Of a stretch of DNA of 11,545 bases, positions 5,685-11,545 are shown piece after piece (the stretch's first letter is position 1; each line of letters opens with the position of its first letter). The stretch spans positions 1 to 11,545 of the forward strand of contig DFFV01000095.1 in assembly GCA_002371625.1 (NCBI GenBank). Direction: 5' to 3'. This stretch comes from Ruminococcus sp. UBA3767. GTDB lineage: Bacteria > Bacillota > Clostridia > Oscillospirales > Ruminococcaceae. Made by a program: the position numbers and the translations under genes. The notes under the pieces were generated by a model, which was given only the letters and a program-made list of their open reading frames with translations, was not told where the DNA came from and searched no databases.

Positions 5685-7640
5685 ATGCCTAAGAAACCAT
5701 ATTACATTACTACGGCTATCGCTTATACTTCAAAGAAGCCGCACATAGGCAATACCTACGAAGTAGTCTTTACAGATGCTATTGCGAGGTTCAAGCGAAT
5801 GCAGGGCTACGATGTTTTCTTCCTTACGGGAACTGACGAGCACGGTCAGAAAATAGAGGAGCTTGCTGAGGCTGAAGGAATAACTCCCAAGGAGCACGTT
5901 GATAAGGTAGCAGGCGAGATAAGAGAGATCTGTGACCTGATGAATACATCATACGATAAGTTTATAAGGACCACCGATCCCTATCACGAGAAAACTGTGC
6001 AGAAGATATTCAAAAAGCTCTACGATCAGGGAGATATATACAAGTCTGAGTATGAGGGTATGTACTGTACACCGTGTGAGAGCTTCTGGACACAGAGTCA
6101 GCTCGTTGACGGCAAGTGCCCTGACTGCGGACGTGAGGTAAAGCCTGCAAAGGAAGAGGCATATTTCCTTAAAATGTCCAAGTATCAGAAGCAGCTTGAA
6201 AAGTATGTGCTTGAGGATAACCCAGAGTTCATCTATCCCGAGTCGAGAAAGAAGGAAATGTACAACAACTTCATCAAGCCGGGAATACAGGATCTGTGCG
6301 TTTCAAGGACCACTGTAAAGTGGGGCATACCCGTATCGTTTGATGACAAGCACGTTATCTATATCTGGATAGATGCGCTATCAAACTATATCACAGCTCT
6401 GGGATACGATCCCGACGGCTCGGATGAGCTTTATAAAAAATACTGGCCTGCCGACTGTCACGTTATCGGCAAGGATATAATGAGATTCCATACTATCTAC
6501 TGGCCTATCATTCTTATGGCGCTGGGTGAGTCGCTGCCTAAGAAGGTGTTCGGTCACCAGTGGATGCTTTTCGGAACAGAAAAAATGTCTAAATCAAGGG
6601 GCAACGTTATCTATGCAGAGGACGTTGTAAAGGAGTTCGGCGTTGACGGCGCAAGATACTATCTGCTCTCCGAGATGCCTTACGGCTCTGACGGTTCGGT
6701 AACTTATGAAACGCTGATAGAAAGATACAATTCTGATCTTGCGAACACTCTTGGAAACCTTGTGAACAGAACTGTTGCAATGCAGAAAAAGTATTTCGGC
6801 GGAAAGATAATGGCTCCTTGCGCAAGACAGCCGCTTGATGACGAGCTTATCAATAAGTGTATCGAAACTCCAAAGAAAGTCGAAAAGCTGCTTGATGAGT
6901 TCAGAATGGCTGACACAATGGACACCATAATGGCGCTTGCAAAGAGAGCGAATAAGTATATCGACGAAACTGAGCCATGGGTCCTGGGCAAGGACGAGGC
7001 GCAGAAGGACAGACTTGCTACTGTTATGTATGCGCTGCTTGAAACGATAAGGTTCCTGGGCGTGCTGCTAAAGCCGTTCCTGCCCGAAACGAGCGAAAAG
7101 ATAATGCAGCAGATAAACTGCGATATCGACACCTGGGACAGCCTTGACAGCTTTGGAAGACTGCCTGTGGGGATCACGGTGAACGATCCTGTTCCGCTGT
7201 TTGCAAGAATAGACGGCACAAAGCTGCTGGAGGAGATAAATCAGCGCATCGAGGAAGCTAAAAAAGCAGCAGGCAAAACAGAAGAGCCTGAATTTGATGC
7301 TCCTGCACTTCAGGACGAGATAACGATAGACGATTTTGCAAAGGTCGATCTGCGTGTTGCGCTTGTAAAGAGTGCTGAAAAGGTGAAAAAGGCAAAGAAG
7401 CTGCTTTGTTTGCAGCTTGATGACGGAATGGGCGGAAGACAGGTCGTATCGGGCATAGCTCAGTGGTATGCTCCCGAGGATCTTGTCGGAAAGAAGGTCA
7501 TCATTGTTGCCAATCTTAAACCTGCAACTCTTTGCGGAGTTGAATCACAGGGTATGATCTGTGCGGCAGATGCGCCCGACGGCTCGGCAAAGGTGATCTT
7601 CCCGGATCAGTCGCTGCCTTGCGGAGCAAAGATAAGATAA
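5685..7640 (+). CDS. metG: Methionyl-tRNA synthetase
   Basis: Charges tRNA-Met with methionine in the cytoplasm for translation. The 651-residue protein is full length for the form with a fused tRNA-binding domain. Seen in the sequence are the class I HIGH-type motif HIGN (20-23), a zinc knuckle with CTPC (128-131) and CPDC (145-148), the WID/ALSNY methionine-pocket region (228-235), KMSKS (300-304), an anticodon-binding helical domain (about 330-500), and a C-terminal OB-fold tRNA-binding domain beginning near IDDFAKVDLRV (about 545 to the end), as in EMAPII/Arc1p-type domains. Start ATG 5685 has AGGAGG 8 nt upstream; ATG 5678 would encode only four residues. It has its own promoter. Downstream there is no U-rich terminator before tRNA-Arg, so cotranscription is possible. 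Confidence 0.97.
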   Translation: MPKKPYYITTAIAYTSKKPHIGNTYEVVFTDAIARFKRMQGYDVFFLTGTDEHGQKIEELAEAEGITPKEHVDKVAGEIREICDLMNTSYDKFIRTTDPYHEKTVQKIFKKLYDQGDIYKSEYEGMYCTPCESFWTQSQLVDGKCPDCGREVKPAKEEAYFLKMSKYQKQLEKYVLEDNPEFIYPESRKKEMYNNFIKPGIQDLCVSRTTVKWGIPVSFDDKHVIYIWIDALSNYITALGYDPDGSDELYKKYWPADCHVIGKDIMRFHTIYWPIILMALGESLPKKVFGHQWMLFGTEKMSKSRGNVIYAEDVVKEFGVDGARYYLLSEMPYGSDGSVTYETLIERYNSDLANTLGNLVNRTVAMQKKYFGGKIMAPCARQPLDDELINKCIETPKKVEKLLDEFRMADTMDTIMALAKRANKYIDETEPWVLGKDEAQKDRLATVMYALLETIRFLGVLLKPFLPETSEKIMQQINCDIDTWDSLDSFGRLPVGITVNDPVPLFARIDGTKLLEEINQRIEEAKKAAGKTEEPEFDAPALQDEITIDDFAKVDLRVALVKSAEKVKKAKKLLCLQLDDGMGGRQVVSGIAQWYAPEDLVGKKVIIVANLKPATLCGVESQGMICAADAPDGSAKVIFPDQSLPCGAKIR

Positions 7641-7651
7641 TATGGTTTATT

Positions 7652-7677
7652 CGGAGTATAGTTCCGGCTGTGCTCCG
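7652..7677 (+). other. Hairpin between metG and tRNA-Arg
   Basis: CGGAGTATAG (7652-7661) pairs with CTGTGCTCCG (7668-7677) around a 6-nt loop, 10 bp including two G-U pairs. No U-run follows and the tRNA begins 7 bp later. It looks more like a processing structure or 3'-end protector than a terminator. Confidence 0.5.
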
Positions 7678-7683
7678 TGATAT

Positions 7684-7757
7684 GTGCCTGTAGCTCAGCT
7701 GGATAGAGCGTCAGACTCCGACTCTGAAGGCCGTGCGTTCGAATCGCATCAGGCACG
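7684..7757 (+). tRNA. tRNA-Arg (anticodon CCG)
   Basis: A full cloverleaf is present. The acceptor arms are GTGCCTG (7684-7690) and CAGGCAC (7750-7756) with discriminator G7757, and the D stem is GCTC/GAGC. The anticodon stem is TCAGA/TCTGA with loop CTCCGAC and anticodon CCG at 7718-7720 (reads CGG). The T arm is GTGCG-TTCGAAT-CGCAT. CCA is not encoded. No consensus promoter lies between metG and the gene, and a second hairpin follows directly, so it may be made from the metG transcript. Confidence 0.96.
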
Positions 7758-7762
7758 TTTCA

Positions 7763-7791
7763 TCGCCTCACGGCAAATTGCTGTGGGGCGA
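7763..7791 (+). terminator. Strong hairpin after tRNA-Arg, possible terminator or attenuator
   Basis: A 13-bp stem pairs 7763-7775 (TCGCCTCACGGCA) with 7779-7791 (TGCTGTGGGGCGA), containing two G-U pairs and an AAT loop. It is followed only by AATTTGG, so the U-run is weak. It may end the metG/tRNA transcript, partly let transcription through to the next gene, or mark the tRNA trailer for processing. No convincing promoter is seen between it and the GTG at 7820. Confidence 0.5.
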
Positions 7792-7819
7792 AATTTGGAT
7801 AAAAACGGGGGAGATAGCG

Positions 7820-9010
7820 GTGTATTTAAAAAAAGGCCTTATAACTGCACTGCGTATTAAAAACATTCTGCTGCTGCTTTTCTGCGGATTTGAATTTGCA
7901 GCAAGCACAACATACATAATATCGCTGTTTTCAATATACAGCGATAAACCGGAATATGCGTGGGGCGCTGTTGACATGAAGTTTGCGATAGTAATGACCT
8001 GTGTGGCAGTGGTGCTGCTGATAGTGGCGCTAATGTCTATCAAGCACGTTGGCAATGCGGTGTTCTATTCGAGCTTTTTGGAGGGCGACCTTGACGGCTT
8101 TACGACCTATGCGGACTTGTCGCAGGTAATGGGAAAAAGTCAGGCTGCCGTGCACAGACAGCTGCATATTTACCGTGTGCTTTATATGAAGAATTTCAGG
8201 TTTATACAAAGTAACGGCGGCGAAATGATCGAGCTGTACAGCAAAAAATGCCTGTGCGAATGCCGCAGCTGCGGTGCCCACATTGAGAAAAGAGTTTTCT
8301 TTACAGGCACCTGCCCTTATTGCCACAGCAGCGATCTGCACGCAAAGGTGCTTTCCAACGACCACTTTTACAGCGTTTCCAACCAGCTCGGCTCGGGAAA
8401 CGGCAGACCCGATTTCTACAAATCTTCAACAACAGGGTTAAGAAAAGGTCTGTACTTTGTGCTTTCGATAATAGGGCTTTCGCTCGGAGTAATTATCCTG
8501 ATATATGCACTCAGTCAGGTCAGCAATTATTTTGATGAGGAGTATCAGAAAAAGATGCTTCTTGATCCATCAAACCACTTGTTTTCATACAAGCTGATAA
8601 AGGACCATATCCGTGACGGTATCATCTACGGAGGAGCATTTGCACTTGTACTTTTACCGCTGGGCCTGCTGCGTTTCAAAAAAACTATGGCGCTGTTTTC
8701 AGCTGCCAATTGGGCAAATTATTTCTCACGTTCGACCAAGCCGTTCATAAATGCAAATACCCTGCCTGATCTGGGCTTTGCATCAAGCGGAAAAAGCAAG
8801 CTCAAGCGCATAAGATATGCGATCAAAAACGGTTATCTTAAAAACTGCACGCTTGAGGTGCACGACGGGCAGCTCGTTGTTGCACTTGCAAAAATGGTCG
8901 TTAAGGACAGGTGCCTGTCCTGCGGTGCTCCGCTGACAGGAGTTACGGACGAAAACAGCAGATGCAGCTACTGCGGAAATCTGATAATGGGCGTTTTGCA
9001 AAAAAGATAA
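7820..9010 (+). CDS. Membrane protein with two repeated TM-pair / wHTH-like / zinc-ribbon modules
   Basis: Function not recognised. The 396-residue product appears to be one module present twice. Copy 1 has membrane helices at about 14-38 and 54-74, a helical segment YADLSQVMGKSQAAVHRQLHIYRVLYMKNF (97-126) that resembles a winged helix-turn-helix, and a zinc ribbon with C148/C151 and C165/C168. Copy 2 has membrane helices at about 210-232 and 268-284, a similar helical segment at about 315-345 (ending GYLKN, compare LYMKN in copy 1), and a zinc ribbon with C365/C368 and C382/C385. The start is GTG 7820, 6 nt after GGGGGAG; the open frame runs back into tRNA-Arg, which excludes earlier starts. 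The acetyltransferase gene follows after 12 bp. It may be a membrane-bound regulator or scaffold, but that is a guess. Confidence 0.75.
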   Translation: MYLKKGLITALRIKNILLLLFCGFEFAASTTYIISLFSIYSDKPEYAWGAVDMKFAIVMTCVAVVLLIVALMSIKHVGNAVFYSSFLEGDLDGFTTYADLSQVMGKSQAAVHRQLHIYRVLYMKNFRFIQSNGGEMIELYSKKCLCECRSCGAHIEKRVFFTGTCPYCHSSDLHAKVLSNDHFYSVSNQLGSGNGRPDFYKSSTTGLRKGLYFVLSIIGLSLGVIILIYALSQVSNYFDEEYQKKMLLDPSNHLFSYKLIKDHIRDGIIYGGAFALVLLPLGLLRFKKTMALFSAANWANYFSRSTKPFINANTLPDLGFASSGKSKLKRIRYAIKNGYLKNCTLEVHDGQLVVALAKMVVKDRCLSCGAPLTGVTDENSRCSYCGNLIMGVLQKR

Positions 9011-9022
9011 GGGGGTGATGAT

Positions 9023-9457
9023 TTGATCAGAGAAATAGCGGAAAAGGATCTTGACGGTCTGTTAAGGCTTTATATGCAGCTGCACGATAATCCGTTTCCG
9101 GAAAAGGACGACAGAGTGCTTGGTGTATGGAAAAGCATACTGGACGACAAAAACCATCATTTGATCGTGGCTGAAGAAAACGGGGAGATAATCGCATCCT
9201 GCGTATGTGTCATTATCCCGAACCTGACCAGAGGGCAGCGCCCGTACGCTTTTATCGAGAATGTGATAACCGATAAGGATCACAGAAAAAAAGGGTACGC
9301 AACTGCCTGCCTGAATTTCGCAAGAGAAATTGCGGTGCGTGAGAATTGCTACAAAATGATGCTTTTGACGGGTTCAAAGGAAAAAAGCACGCTGGATTTT
9401 TACGAGCAAGCGGGATATAACCGGAACGATAAGACAGCTTTTATACAATGGCTGTAA
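9023..9457 (+). CDS. GNAT family N-acetyltransferase
   Basis: Transfers an acetyl group from acetyl-CoA to an unknown amine. The 144-residue protein is a single GNAT domain. The CoA-binding motif A is VITDKDHRKKGYATACL (81-97, with R88-K-K-G91-Y-A93) and motif B contains LDFYEQAGY (124-132). The N-terminus IREIAEKDLDGLLRLY (2-17) is the usual first strand and helix. The start is TTG 9023, 7 nt after GGGGG; the ATG at 9018 is followed at once by an in-frame stop. It lies 12 bp after the zinc-ribbon membrane gene and is probably cotranscribed with it, and it is followed by a terminator. The substrate cannot be told from the sequence. Confidence 0.9.
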   Translation: MIREIAEKDLDGLLRLYMQLHDNPFPEKDDRVLGVWKSILDDKNHHLIVAEENGEIIASCVCVIIPNLTRGQRPYAFIENVITDKDHRKKGYATACLNFAREIAVRENCYKMMLLTGSKEKSTLDFYEQAGYNRNDKTAFIQWL

Positions 9458-9471
9458 AATTAGCGTTGAGA

Positions 9472-9507
9472 AAGTGCCCTGTAACGCTGTTTCGGGGCAC
9501 TTATAAT
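9472..9507 (+). terminator. Rho-independent terminator after the acetyltransferase gene
   Basis: AAGTGCCCTG (9472-9481) pairs with CGGGGCACTT (9493-9502), followed by a modest AT-rich tail. The loop contains AACGCT (9483-9488), which is complementary to AGCGTT at 9462-9467 just upstream. A competing or pseudoknotted pairing is therefore possible. Confidence 0.7.
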
Positions 9508-9547
9508 TGTTTGAAAAGAAAAACTGATAAGAATTTTTAAAAAAGGC

Positions 9548-9576
9548 TTGACAAACGAGCAGAGAAGTGATATAAT
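9548..9576 (+). promoter_or_regulatory. Perfect sigma-A promoter of tRNA-Leu
   Basis: TTGACA (9548-9553), a 17-bp spacer and TATAAT (9571-9576) match consensus at all 12 positions. The start should lie near 9583, about 24 nt before the mature tRNA 5' end. Confidence 0.93.
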
Positions 9577-9606
9577 AATTAAGCTGACTACATCGGCAGA
9601 ATATAT

Positions 9607-9688
9607 GCGGCAGTGCTGGAACTGGCAGACAGGCACGTTTGAGGGGCGTGTGTTATATGACGTACGGGTTCAAGTCCCGTTTGCCGCA
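9607..9688 (+). tRNA. tRNA-Leu (anticodon GAG)
   Basis: The acceptor arms are GCGGCAG (9607-9613) and TTGCCGC (9681-9687) with discriminator A9688. A short D stem CTG/CAG precedes the anticodon stem CACGT/GCGTG with loop TTGAGGG, placing anticodon GAG at 9641-9643 (reads CTC/CTT). A long variable arm (about 9651-9663) marks a class II tRNA, and the T arm is ACGGG-TTCAAGT-CCCGT. CCA is not encoded. It is a single-gene unit with its own promoter and terminator. Confidence 0.94.
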
Positions 9689-9697
9689 TAAATGAAA

Positions 9698-9732
9698 AGC
9701 TCGCAAACACGCTGTTTGCGAGTTCTTTTTTT
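9698..9732 (+). terminator. Rho-independent terminator of tRNA-Leu
   Basis: CTCGCAAAC (9700-9708) pairs perfectly with GTTTGCGAG (9714-9722), extendable by two pairs, and is followed by TTCTTTTTTT. Confidence 0.93.
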
Positions 9733-9747
9733 GCTCAAAAATCGGGT

Positions 9748-9771
9748 TTGCCGCTTATTTTGCCGCTTATT
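9748..9771 (+). repeat. Tandem 12-bp repeat echoing the tRNA-Leu 3' end, in a gene-free stretch
   Basis: TTGCCGCTTATT occurs twice head to tail (9748-9759, 9760-9771), followed by a decayed GACGCTTACT. GTTTGCCGC at the first copy matches 9 bases at the 3' end of tRNA-Leu (9679-9687). This may be a chance match or a remnant of a tRNA-end duplication left by an integrated element. The surrounding gene-free stretch 9689-9998 otherwise holds the tRNA terminator, the nitroreductase promoter and a weak hairpin near 9800-9820. I see no gene in it. Confidence 0.4.
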
Positions 9772-9889
9772 GACGCTTACTGTCCTGCAAAGCTTATCCC
9801 TGCGCTGTTTGCGGGGTGCATAATTATCCCGCTTGCCGACTTGTTGTGTTTTTAAGCCTGAATCCATTTTTATGGTTTTGTTTTATGTA

Positions 9890-9918
9890 TTGACAATCAG
9901 CGATATTTGTGATAAAGT
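9890..9918 (+). promoter_or_regulatory. Sigma-A promoter of the nitroreductase gene
   Basis: TTGACA (9890-9895), a 17-bp spacer and TAAAGT (9913-9918). The predicted leader of about 74 nt carries GACTTTC and GAAAAGTC, which can pair with one bulged A, just before the AGGGGG ribosome site. Confidence 0.7.
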
Positions 9919-9998
9919 ATACCCAACACACGCAAGGGGACTTTCACCGAAAAATGAGCTGTGATCAGTGAGATAAAGAAAAGTCATAGGGGGTTATT

Positions 9999-10625
9999 AT
10001 GGAACTGTATGAAGCGATAAACAGCAGAAGAACTGTCAGAGATTTTGAGAACGAGCCGATCCCCGAGGAAGTTCTTGAAAGGATCATATATGCCGCATTT
10101 AAAGCACCTACCAACGATCATATGAGAGATTGGCATTATGTGATCGTAAGAGATAAAAATGTCACGGCAAAGCTGCTTGACATCATACCAAAAGGAATAT
10201 CCGACGAAGATATGGAGGCTTTGATAAAGGATTGGAATTTAAGCGATAGTATACAGCAGGAGTGCTACCGCAATGCAGTTCCGAAGCAATACAGAATGCT
10301 GTTTGATGCATCGGCGGTCATCGTTCCGCTGCTTAAACAAAAGACTGATTTGCTCCATCCTGATAATATTTCGCATCTGAACGGCTTTGCATCTATATGG
10401 TGCAGCATAGAGAATATATTTCTTTGTGCAACAGCCGAAGGGTATGGCTGTAATCTTCGTATACCTCTCGGAGATGAGGCTGAATATGCACGAAATATCC
10501 TTGGCTTCCCAAATGACTATTTTATGCCTTGCTTCATCGGCATAGGCAAGCCCAAGAGTGATATTGCACCTGTGAAACAGAAACAGATCAATATCAAGCA
10601 GCGAATACACTGGGATAGATTCTGA
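9999..10625 (+). CDS. Nitroreductase family protein (FMN-dependent)
   Basis: Likely an FMN-binding NAD(P)H oxidoreductase acting on nitro compounds, quinones or flavins. The true substrate is unknown. In the 208-residue protein the N-terminal INSRRTVRDFENEPIP (7-22) is the family motif whose arginines bind the FMN phosphate. APTNDHMRDWHYVIV (36-50) matches the usual AP(S/T)..N.Q.W.f.vv segment with a changed centre (Met-Arg where Gln-Pro is common). FASIWCSIENIFLCATAEGYG (130-150) is the dimer/FMN helix, and GIGKPK (181-186) is the terminal turn. ATG 9999 is 5 nt after AGGGGG. It appears monocistronic, with its own promoter and terminator. Confidence 0.9.
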   Translation: MELYEAINSRRTVRDFENEPIPEEVLERIIYAAFKAPTNDHMRDWHYVIVRDKNVTAKLLDIIPKGISDEDMEALIKDWNLSDSIQQECYRNAVPKQYRMLFDASAVIVPLLKQKTDLLHPDNISHLNGFASIWCSIENIFLCATAEGYGCNLRIPLGDEAEYARNILGFPNDYFMPCFIGIGKPKSDIAPVKQKQINIKQRIHWDRF

Positions 10626-10643
10626 TTTACAAGACTAAAACCC

Positions 10644-10673
10644 GCCCGAGAGTTCTATGCTCACGGGCTTTAC
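10644..10673 (+). terminator. Rho-independent terminator after the nitroreductase gene
   Basis: GCCCG (10644-10648) pairs with CGGGC (10664-10668). An A-A mismatch then leads to an inner GAG/CTC (10650-10652, 10660-10662), and TTTACTATTTG follows. Confidence 0.75.
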
Positions 10674-10697
10674 TATTTGCTGCATTTAAAGTATAAT
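10669..10697 (+). promoter_or_regulatory. Probable promoter of the lipoprotein gene
   Basis: TTTACT (10669-10674), a 17-bp spacer and TATAAT (10692-10697). The -35 overlaps the tail of the preceding terminator. The start would be near 10704, leaving a leader of about 57 nt. Confidence 0.6.
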
Positions 10698-10760
10698 TAA
10701 GGAGTGCAATGTACAATAAAGTTACAGTTAAGGGAAACACCCAAAAAGGAGGACACCGAT

Positions 10761-11545
10761 ATGAAAAAGATACTTTCTATTATAGCAGTGATAGTGCTTA
10801 CGATCTCCATGGTCGCTTGCAGCAATTCGTCAAGCACAGCGGATACATCAGGCAATTCAAGCTCTTCGGCTTCGGACAGCAGCGAGCAGGGTAAGGACAA
10901 GAACGCACCGCCCGATAAGCCCGACGGCAGCAGACCTGATGCACCGCCTGACGGAAAGGGCGGCGATAAGCCGGACGGAAAGCCGGGTGGAAGGCAAAGC
11001 GAGGTCGTTTACAATGCGGCGACCGAGATAACCAAGTCGCAGCGTGATGACAACAAGTCATACGAGAGCAGCGATTCCGACAAGATAGCGCTTATGATAA
11101 ACACCTCGGACGAGGTCGCTATAACCGACCCGACTGTAAAGAAATCGGGTGATTCCGACGGCGGCGACAACTGCAATTTCTACGGACAGAATGCAGCTGT
11201 GCTTGTCAAGGGCGGCTCGACCACGACCATCTCGGGCGGAACGGTAACCTCTGACGCATCAGGCGCAAACGGAGTTTTCTGCTACGGTGGAAACGGCGGA
11301 AAGAACGGCTCAGACGGTGACGGAACTACGCTTGTTATCAAGAACACGACCATAACCACTACGGGCGACGGCTCGGGCGGAATAATGACCACAGGCGGCG
11401 GTATAACCAAAGCTGAAAACCTCACAGTTACCACAAGCGGCAGATCATCTGCGGCGATAAGAACGGACAGAGGCGGCGGAACGGTCACGGTCAGCGGCGG
11501 AACGTATACGTCAAACGGTCTCGGCTCACCTGCTATCTACTCGAC
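10761..11545 (+). CDS. Secreted beta-helix lipoprotein, carbohydrate-binding/adhesin-like (3' end outside window)
   Basis: A partial gene: the frame is open from ATG 10761 to the window edge (261 codons visible). The start has AAGGAGG about 8 nt upstream. The N-terminus MKKILSIIAVIVLTISMVACS is a lipoprotein signal peptide with a lipobox ending at Cys20, so the protein should be lipid-anchored outside the cell. Residues about 21-78 are a disordered Ser-rich, then Pro/Asp/Gly/Lys-rich linker with PDG/PPDG-type repeats. From about 82 on, short beta-strand repeats with Gly turns appear (TTISGGTVTSDASGANG, TTLVIKNTTITTTGDG, AENLTVTTSGRSSAAI, GTVTVSGGTYTSNG), typical of right-handed parallel beta-helices. 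The segment NFYGQNAAVLVKG (about 143-155) and the later TDRGGG fit a family of clostridial cell-surface proteins often annotated as carbohydrate-binding or adhesin-like. The ligand is unknown. Confidence 0.8.
   Translation, partial: MKKILSIIAVIVLTISMVACSNSSSTADTSGNSSSSASDSSEQGKDKNAPPDKPDGSRPDAPPDGKGGDKPDGKPGGRQSEVVYNAATEITKSQRDDNKSYESSDSDKIALMINTSDEVAITDPTVKKSGDSDGGDNCNFYGQNAAVLVKGGSTTTISGGTVTSDASGANGVFCYGGNGGKNGSDGDGTTLVIKNTTITTTGDGSGGIMTTGGGITKAENLTVTTSGRSSAAIRTDRGGGTVTVSGGTYTSNGLGSPAIYS

Noticed and set aside
7733..7819. N-terminal extension of the zinc-ribbon membrane protein from the first ATG of its frame
   Set aside because: That ATG lies inside tRNA-Arg and has no ribosome site. GTG 7820 has GGGGGAG at proper spacing.
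9670..9867. Minus-strand 65-codon frame over the tRNA-Leu end
   Set aside because: It overlaps the tRNA and its terminator, has basic low-information sequence and lacks a ribosome site. It is probably spurious.
10709..10894. Out-of-frame upstream ORF overlapping the lipoprotein start
   Set aside because: Its AAGGAG site (10699-10704) would lie at or before the predicted transcription start, and most of its frame is the shadow of the lipoprotein gene.
1..11545. CRISPR array, insertion sequence or prophage genes
   Set aside because: No regularly spaced direct repeats, transposase or phage structural proteins are seen on either strand.

Overview
The window looks like chromosomal DNA of a Clostridia (Bacillota) bacterium, most probably Ruminococcus-like. 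This is inferred from the style of the proteins (AsnA-type asparagine synthetase, MetG with a fused C-terminal tRNA-binding domain, zinc-ribbon membrane protein, beta-helix lipoprotein), the strong AGGAGG ribosome sites, consensus sigma-A promoters and frequent ATA isoleucine codons. No ribosomal RNA or other taxonomic marker is present, so the genus is a guess.

Layout from left to right. A structured intergenic repeat (39-120) precedes a two-gene plus-strand unit, asnA (189-1202) and a thymidylate-kinase-like gene (1215-1868), closed by a strong terminator. Facing it on the minus strand is an ECF-type sigma factor (3510-3986) translationally coupled to a large membrane-anchored, anti-sigma-like protein (1909-3513). 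Upstream of these, also on the minus strand, is a stand-alone reverse transcriptase (4102-5289). It is preceded by about 250 bases of highly structured, apparently transcribed leader with a perfect sigma-A promoter (TTGACA, 17 bp, TATAAT). Back to back with that promoter is the promoter of metG (5685-7640). After metG come tRNA-Arg(CCG), a membrane protein with two wHTH-like/zinc-ribbon modules, and a GNAT acetyltransferase, possibly as one transcript. Then follow tRNA-Leu(GAG) with its own perfect promoter and terminator, an FMN nitroreductase-family gene, and the 5' part of a secreted beta-helix lipoprotein that runs off the right edge.

Most of the window is ordinary housekeeping and accessory content. 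The item most worth attention is the reverse transcriptase with its dedicated noncoding leader (about 5312-5541, minus strand). The RT has all core catalytic motifs (YSDD), but I see no maturase or endonuclease domain and no retron VTG or NAxxH motif. The leader has an 11-bp perfect inverted repeat around a 120-nt loop, a competing pairing with the RNA 3' end, a possible terminator just before the RT ribosome site, and a frame open through the whole RNA. This resembles RT-ncRNA defence systems (retrons; DRT/UG systems such as DRT2, whose RT copies an upstream ncRNA into repeats carrying an endless ORF). Family assignment and function are inference from architecture, not demonstrated.
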